64,000 nt of DNA. Source: PBB1 sp965229345 (lineage in GTDB: Bacteria > Pseudomonadota > Gammaproteobacteria > Burkholderiales > Burkholderiaceae_C). Position 1 is the stretch's first letter, and each line of letters starts with the position of its first letter. A model generated the notes under the pieces. That model did no database searches, was not told the DNA's origin, and was given only the letters and a program-made list of their open reading frames with translations. Location of the stretch: contig OZ245872.1 of the NCBI GenBank assembly GCA_965229345.1, positions 1,798,001-1,862,000 of the forward strand. Reading direction: 5' to 3'. Shown piece after piece: positions 48,101 to 57,100 of the stretch. A program made the translations under genes and the position numbers.

Positions 48101-51100
48101 TCGGCGCCGGGGCCATCGTGGTCAGTGGCGGTGATGTGGCTGTCAACGCTCGCAGCACCCTGACCTATGACGCCACCACCGGGGCGGCGGCGGTGGGCGC
48201 GCTGGGACTGGGCGCGGGCATCGGCATTGCCAACTTCACCCTCAACAACCAGGCGTCGATCGGCTCCAACGCCGAGATCACCGCCACCGGCGACGTGCTG
48301 GTGCACGCCTCGCTCACCGAAACCGCCAACGGGCTGGCCTTCGCCGGCACTGGCGGCATCGTGGCTGTCAACGCCGCGTGGGCCGGTCTCACCGACAACG
48401 CCAGCACCACCACCGCCACCATTGGCAGTGGCGCCAAGGTGCACCGCGCCGGACGCCTGACCGTCGAAGCCCAGGACGTGCGCACGCTGGATGCGCAGGC
48501 CATCGGTGCCAGCATCGGCGCAGTCGCGGGGGGCGCCTCGATCGCGACCAGCGAGATCGGCGGCACCACCGAGGCCCACATCGACAGCGGTGCCTTCATT
48601 GGCTCGGGCAGCGGCGACGTGGTCGGCGACCTCGAGGTGTCGGCCGACTCGCGGGTCAAGGCGACCAGCAGCACGCTGGCCGCGGCCGGCGGCATCGCGC
48701 TGGCGGCCACCGGTTCGAAAGCCACCGCCACCGCGGCACCCACGGTCCGGGCCTATGTGGATGGCGGCACGGTCAAGCTGACCGGTGACGCGCTCGTGCA
48801 GGCGATCGGTGCGGCCGGGGCCAGCGCCGACGCGCTGGGTTTCACCGTCAGCGGGGGTGTCAGCGTCGGGGCCTCGATCGCCCAGGCCCGCTCGGCCCCG
48901 CTGATCAGCGCTTACCTCGGCACCGGCACCGTGTTGACGGCCGACAACCTCACCGTGTCGGCGACCCATGAATTGCCCGACTTCGTCTACGCCTTCGACA
49001 ACTCCATCGACGCCCATGTGCTGGAACGCAGCCATGCGCTGAACACCACCGTGCGTGCCAGTGCCTCGGGCACCTCGGGCGGTGCGCTGCTGGGCGCGGT
49101 CGGCACCAGCGCCGAGGCCGATTACGGCAGCCTCGGGGTGGCCGCGCCGGTCACGGCGAGCGTCGGCAACGGCAGCTTGCTGACGGTGCCGGGCGCACTC
49201 GACGTGACGGCCACCAACCTCAGCCGGCAGGACGCCAGCTCGAGCGGTCTGGCCTTCGGCATCGCGGCAATCGGCTCGAACGACGCCTATGCGCGCTCGA
49301 ACTCCCGCACCACCGCCAGCTTTGGCGACAACGTCGCGGTGGTGGGCGGCACCACCGGCCAGACCCACATCACCGCGCAGGGCACCGACACCAACGTTGC
49401 CCAGTCCGTCTCCGGCAGTGGCGGCGTGATCGCCGGTGCGGCGGCGACCGCCAACACCGTCGAGACCAGCGACACGCGTGCTGCCATCGGGGCGTCGACC
49501 TGTGGCGCGCCGTCGGCCACCTGCGGCATCGCCACCGGCAGCCTGACGCTTGCTGCCAACCACGACACCGTCTACAACGGCAAGGTCGACAGCACCCAGG
49601 CCTCGCTGGCCGGCGCCAGCGGTGCGAGCAACAGCCACGCGGTGTCCAGCCGGGTCAATGTCGATGTCGGCAACGGCGCGAGCGTGACCGCAGGCCAGAT
49701 CGCGCTCGCCGCGACCAACGCGACCCACAAGTACTGGTGGGGCCGCAACTCCGACATCAACACCATCGACGTGGCCGATGGCGCGGCCTGGAACGTGAAC
49801 TCCGGTTCCGGTGGTCTGCTGAACCTGCCCGCCGGCCGCACGGTGACCACGATCGACCAGCGCACCAACGTCAGCACCGGCGACAACTCGCTGTTCCATG
49901 TGCTGATGCTCAGCGGCAGCAACGCCTTCACCCTCGACGCGGACAACGTCATCGTGTCGTACGACAAGACCAAGCTGGACTCCGCGGGTGCGATCGCACT
50001 GGCCGAATCCAACTCGATCATCAACGCCGGCTCGGCCGGCGACCCGGCTGACGGCACGCATCCGAAGGTCAATGCCATCGTCACGCTGGGCCGGGACTCG
50101 ACCATCACCAGCGACGCCGGCAACATCGACATCGGCAGCCGCACCGACGCGAAGTTCGATGCGCGCGCGGTGGCCAACGCCTACGGTCTGGCCGGTGCGC
50201 CCTCGGGCAAGGCCTACGTCAACTTCGTCGGCACGAACACCACCACCGTGGGCGACGGGGCGCTGCTGCTGGCCGCGGATGCGGCGCAGGGCAAGGTCAA
50301 CGTGGCGGCCGGCGAAAACTCTGCCCACCAGGCGAGTTCGATCCTCGCGCACACCGCGGTGAACCTGTGGAACAAGACGGCGGTGCCGATCAACTCGACC
50401 CCCGACGCACAGACCCGCGTGACGCAGAACTCGACGGTGAACCTGAGTGCGAACAGCAATCTGCTGGCGGCCAGCGACATCGGTGTGGCGGCCAACCGCG
50501 GCAACATCCAGGTGAGTGCGGTCGGTGTGGGCAAGGACCTGTACCGCGAAGTGGCCGGCAAGATCGCCAGTGCGGTGGGCATCGATGCCTCGCTCGACAT
50601 CACCGGCGGCATCGCGCCGACGCCGGGTGGCGTGGCGCGTGTCAACGCCGACGGCCGCGTGCTGTCGGGCCTGCTGCGTCAGTCGGCCACGCAGATCGAT
50701 CCGGTGATCGTCTCGACCAACCCCGATGGCTCGGTGGTCTGGGATCTGGCTTACACGCAGGTCAACAGCACGCAGTACCCCGGGCTGGCTGCCAACCCGC
50801 TGAACGGCAGCCTGAGCAATCCGTACATCGGCCACCTGTCTTCCGGGCAGTTGTCTGCGGGCCAGATCCAGGTCTCGAACGCGGCGCCCAACTCGAAGCT
50901 GCTGGAGCGCCTGGCCCTGCTGCAAGGTCTGCGGGCGAAGTACCAGTCCGATCCGGTGTCGCGCGACGCGTACCAGGCCGAGATCAATTTCCTCACCAAG
51001 AAACTCGGCTCGCAGGGCATCGGTCAGAAGACCGAGGCGCTGACCAACCAGGGCAGCGCCGCCACCGCGGCAGCGGGTGCGGTGGACACCGCGCTGGCCG

Positions 51101-54100
51101 CCCACCAGACACTGATCACCGGCGACATCACCGGGGCGACCAACGCCGAGCAGATCGGTGCGGTCGGCAGCCTGGTCAATGCGTACACCGCGATCGATGC
51201 GAACAACACGGTCATCAACACCAACCTGGTGGGGATGAAGAATGCGCCGACCGCGCCCAATCTGTCGGCCAACACGACCTATGCCGGCCTGACCAGCAAC
51301 CGCAACAGCGCCGACGCCAGCTACACCACGCTGCGCACCAAGACCGCCGACATCGGCAACTACGCCTATGCCTGCGACGCCACCGCCGGCGCCTGCCTGA
51401 ACCCGGTGGTCGGGCCGTTGGGAGCGCTGACCCAATCGGTGTCGACCGACGGCTCGCTGCGCATCGTCAGTGGCAGCGGCTACCTCGGGGCGGTGCAGCA
51501 GACGATGAGCAACATCAGCCTGCTGGCCCTGCGCCGTGCCGGCGCCACCGGCGATTTGCCGACCAGCATTGCCGCGCTGTCGGGTCAGATGGACAGCATC
51601 AAGTCGGCCAACGCGAGCATCGTGTCGTCGGCGGCGAACATCTTCAGCCAGCTGTCGCTGGCATCCACCGCGCAGTCCACCCTGTCCGGCAGCTGGCGTG
51701 ACACCGCCAGCAGCGGCAACGCTGACACCGGGCGGGTGACTGCGGTCGCGAACGCGCTGCTGGCCAACAGCCCGACCACCGGCCTGCTGGCGAAGTTCAA
51801 CGCCAGCAGCACCGGCACTGCGGCAAACGTGGTGTCGACCCAGGCCGGGCTGGTGGCCGACGCGGCCACCGCAATCGCGGGCAGCGTGGCCACGGTCACT
51901 GCGGCCGACAACACACCAGCGGTCGCGGGTTCGCAGAAGGTGCTGACCTTCCCGGACATCAGCGTCAAGCTCGGCAATGTCAACGTGCGCGGTGATGTGC
52001 TCGCGGGCACCGGCTCGCTGGAGGCGCCGGGCGACGCGAAGATCTGGATCCTGAACAACTCGCCGGCCTCGATGAAGATCGGCAACCTGACGGTCGACTC
52101 GACCGGCGGCAACGTGCGCCTGAACGGCTTCCTGGTCAACAACACCGCCGACGTGCAGCGTTTCAACCCGAGCTATCTGGGCTCGGTGCCGACGATCATG
52201 TCGCGCGAGAACGGGGTGGTGGGTGCCAACGGACTGCAAGGCCAGCCCGAGATCCGCATCGTCAGCACCTACGACCCCGGTGCCTACGATCCGGCCTCGC
52301 CAGATGTGAATCGGCGCATCCCGGCGGCGGCACCCGACATCACCATCGCCTACCGCGACACCCTCGGCGAACCCAGCAAGCTCATCTCGAACCCGAACGG
52401 CCTGGTGAGTGTCAGCAGCGATGCCGGCGACATCTACGTCGATGGCAGCATCACCGCAGGCAGCGTGGCGATCCTGGCGAAGAACGGCGACTTCGTGCAG
52501 AGCTACGTCAACGGCTTCAACTCGGTGGCCGGCGAACCGAACGCCAACATCCAGGGCGGCGATGGGGTTCTGGCGCCGAACAAGAACAAAGCGCCCGGCG
52601 CGGGCATCGTGGCCAACGGCAATGTGTTCATCAGTGCGCGGTACCTGAACATCAACGGCACGGTGCAAAGCGGCATCGTCAACTACACCCTCGACATTCC
52701 GGTCGACGCCGATCTGCGCTTCCTGCGGCCGGACAAGACCACCGTCATCACCAAGGCGCAAGCTGACTTCTACGGCGAGAAGGTCGACCTGTACAACCCG
52801 AGTGGCGACGCCTCGGTCATCGGCGCCACCTACGACCCGGCGACGAACACCATCACGATGACCTCGACCGCCAAGGTGCACGGCGGCAACATCACGCTGT
52901 TCGGTCAGATCATCAACACCGCCAACGGCACCACCGGCGGCACTGGCAAGCTGGCGGTGCTCGATGGCTTCGGGCAGGTGGCCATCAACAACCTGAGCAG
53001 CGCGAAGCTGGTCCTGAAGACGATCGACACCGGCGCCGACCCCGACCCGACGCGTCCGGGCCGCGGTACCGTCGGCACGATCGACATCACCGACGTGCAA
53101 TCGGTCGATGTCGTCAACGGGCAGGCGGTGGTGAATGCGATCCACACCGTGATCAGCCGCGATCAGGATGCCATCACCGTCAAGCAGACCGGCTACTGGA
53201 ATGCCGACGGCAGCTTCAATCCGGGTGAATACACCGGTCCGCTCGCCAGCACGACCAACCTGAGCCTGACCGAGATCCAGAACTCGCAGGCGATCCAGAA
53301 CGCGCAGTCGCGCGTCACCACCCAGACGGTGCGCCTGGGCACCTACGACCCGCAGGCGGGTCTGCGCTACATCTACACCAACGGCACCGACACCTCCACC
53401 AAGTACGAGTGGCGCTTCAGCGGCGCCAGCTTCTTCGGCACCTCGTCGCTGTCGCTGCCGCCGGACAACGTCAGCCGCACGCTGACCAGCGGCCCGAACG
53501 TGCTGTCGAACTACCCGCTGCCCAACGGCACCTTCCTGTCGTACGTCAAGCCGGCCGGCCTGACCACGGCGCATGCGAACAAGCTGGTGGACGATCCCAC
53601 CGCAGCCACCAGCACACAGGCGACCAAGCAGACATCGAACACGCGCACCACCAGCTCGGTCTACACCAAGATCGACGAGTGGAACGACTGCAACTGGTGG
53701 ACGCTGTGCATCGCCTCCCGCTACACCTCGGTGTGGGAGCAGGTCACCGGTACCACGACCGTCACCTCGAATTCGGTCAAGGCCGATTACCCGATCCGCG
53801 TCGAGTTCCTGGGCGCCAACACCCCGTCGCTGACCGTGAACTCGGGCCAGGCGGTGAGCCTGGCCGCGCAGAACCAGCTGAACAACCGCTACGGCGACAC
53901 GACCATCACGGCGAAGTCGTTCGACAGCGGCAGCGGTGCGTTGATCGACACCCGCAATCTGTCGATCACGGGCACCAACGGCTCCATCGGCGGCAACACG
54001 ACGCCGGTCAACGTGCTGCTCGGGGGCGCCCTGACTGCCAGCGCCAGCGCAGGCAACGTGAACATCAACCAGATCGCCGGTGCATTGAAGGTGGCCACCG

Positions 54101-57100
54101 TCAGCGCCAGCGGGGACGCGACCGCCGGCCAGGGCAAGGTCGTGCTGAGTGCGCAGGGCGATCTGTACGGCGACGCCGGCAACCTGATCCGCGCCGAGCG
54201 CATCGAGCTGAGCTCGTCGAACGGCGCCATTGGCGGCATCAGCGGCAACACGAATGCCCGGCTGCCACTGAACATCCAGAGCGGCTACACCGCCGACCGC
54301 GGCAACCAGCATTTCTATGGTCTGAAGGCCTCGGCCGCGGGCGACATCGGCATCGACGAGCAAGTCTCGGCGGGCAACGTCGCGGGCCACCTGCTGGTCG
54401 ACACCGTGACCTCGCTGGGCGGCGATGTGCGGCTGACGGCACCGGGCCGGATCCTGGACAACAACCCCGAGTACACCCTCGACACCCGCACCTGGGATCA
54501 GCTGCGCAGCTTCTGGGACAGCGTGACGCTGCGGGCCGGTGCGGCCAACGACCAGAAGGTGGCGCAGGCGCTGCGTGTCTACGAGACCGGGCGCACGCAG
54601 GACTATGCGCAGTACTGGCAGATCCGCACCGACCAGCACGCGCCGACCACCTTCGACGCCGCCTGGCGCTACACCGCGAGCGCCGCGGAGCGCGCCACGC
54701 TGGCCGATGCCACCGCCGTCACCGCCTTCGAGAACGCGCGCACCGAGCGTTACTGGGCGTTGTCATCGCAGATCGCCGCGTACGACGCCCAGGCCCTCGC
54801 CCGTGGCGCGGCAGCGGCCCTGTTGAAGCAGGCGCACCCGAGCTGGACACAGGACCAGATCGCAGCCCAGGTGCGGGCAGATGCCATCGCCGGAACGCTG
54901 CCCGGCGTGAGCGCAGGCACCCGCGTCGCGGGCTTCATCTACGTGGCATCCGCTGCCGAGCAGACCGCGCAGGCCACCGGCTCCACCTGGACCACCTCGC
55001 AGCTGGCCCTGGGCCTGAACCCCGGCCTGTTGAAGGACGTGACCGACACCAACCCGGTGCTCAAGGCGCCGAATGCCTCCGGCCGCCATGTCACGCTGAT
55101 CGCGGGCACCAGCATCGGCTCGACGCTTGCGGCCACCGACCCCGAGGCGGTGGTCATTGCGCTCAACACCGACGGCAACCTGACCGACCGCGAGAAGGTG
55201 GCGCTGGCGACGGCCGAGTTCAGCGACTTCGTGTTCTCCGACCCATCCCGCCAGACCGGCACGCTGACCATCAGCCAGCGTCTGCCGGTGAACTTCAGCG
55301 CGGCCACCGGCGTGTCGGCCAGCGTGAACCAGGGCGGCAACAGCGCCAACCCGCTGACGCAGCATGTGGTGAACACCGATACCGGCAACATCTATCTGGC
55401 GTCGTTGGGGGCTGCCCCGATCGACCAGATCCGCGCCGATGGTGAAGTGCGACTCAAGGTCAAGGGCGCCATCTCGGCCATCGACGCATCGCGCGCCGCC
55501 ATCGCGGCGGGCGACCTGATCCTGGAGGCCGCCAACGCCACCATCGGCGGCAACGCCGATGGCAGCACGCCACTGTGGGTGGATGTGACGCGTGGCGCCA
55601 CCGCCGACAGCCATGGCAGCGTCACCGCGCGCGGTGTCGGTCGCATCAACCTGATCGAGACTGGCGATTTCGCGATCGGCGGCATCTTCTCGCGTGGTGC
55701 GATCACCGTGGAGAGCAGCACCGGCTCGGTCGTCAATGCGCGGCCCGACGACAACGCGGGTCTGGTGCTGCTGGGGGGCACGGTGCAGATCACCGCATCG
55801 CAGGGCTCGATCGGCAACCTGGCGCTCGACCAGGCGCTGGCGGTGGGCAGCAACATCGGCACGCCGCTGAGCGGCCTGATCCAGGCGCAGGCCGGTGGAT
55901 CGATCTTCCTCGAGGGACCGACCAATCCGCTGGTGGCATCGAACTTCACGCTCGGTGCGGTGGTCGACGGCGCCGATGCGGTCAACGCGGGCGACCGCAT
56001 CCGCATCGTGGCGCACGAGAACGGCAGCATCAATGGCCGCGTGGTGGCGCCGGGCGCGATCGATCTGGTGGGCGACAAGCGGCTCACCCTGAGCGGCGCG
56101 CGCGACATCCTGGTCGGCGATCCGAATTCGCTGGCCGGCACCAGCACCGAGGTGGCGTCGGCCTCGGCCGTGCGCTCGCTCAGCGGCAACATCACGCTGA
56201 CGGCCGACGAGCTCCGCATCCTGGACGACGCCACCGTGCGCGCCGACACCGGCACGGTGCGCTTCGATGCCACCGGCGACGCCATCGTGACCGGCATCTC
56301 GACCGGAAACGCCACCAGCAACGCGGTGAGCGGGCATTCGACCCACGGCCGGATCCTCGATGGCGGCGATGTCCATCTCGACATCACCGCCAACCAACCC
56401 GGTGCAGTGATGACGTTGTCGGCACAGAACGGTGTCGGCACGGGCACCTTGCGAGCCGACGGCAGCATCGATGCCGCCACGGCCAACCCGCTGGAGATCG
56501 ACGTGGCGTCTGCTGCGGCGGTGGCCGTCACCGGCAACCTGAACCTCAGCACCCAGGGCCTGCTGAACCTCAGCAGCGCCAGCGCGCCGGGCGACATCAA
56601 CCTGTTCGGCGGCACCGGTGTGATCGCGGGCAGCATCATCTCCACCGGTGGCGGCATCACGGTGAACGCACCCAACGGCAGCATCGTGACGCAGGAGGTG
56701 CAGGCGGCCACCCGTGTCGTGATGAACGCCGGTCAGGACATCACCGCAGGGCACACGTCGGCGCCGGTGGTGGAGTTCCATGCGCAGGATCAGCTGTCGG
56801 CCGGGGCGATCGACGTCTCGAGCTTCTTCGGCCTGTCGGGTCGCACCATCACCGGCAGCGTCAACAACACCTCGACCGAGGGTCTGCACGCCACCGTGTC
56901 AGGACCGGACGGCGACATGGCCGACTCGGTGACGCTGGACATCGTCAACCCCAACAGCGTCGTGTTCGACTTCTTCTCGGCCGACCTGGGCGAGCTGAAC
57001 GTGTCGGGGCTGGGGGCCGTGGCAGTGCAACGCGGCGTGCTCGGCACCCGTCTGAACGTGCTCACACCGCTGACCCAGCTGGTGGTCGACTCGCGCAACA

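Noticed and set aside
48091..54639. A 2182-codon open frame on the minus strand opposite the exoprotein gene
   Set aside because: It is a shadow of the highly biased codon use of the plus-strand gene: Arg/His/Val/Gly-rich with no domain, start signal or homologous feel.
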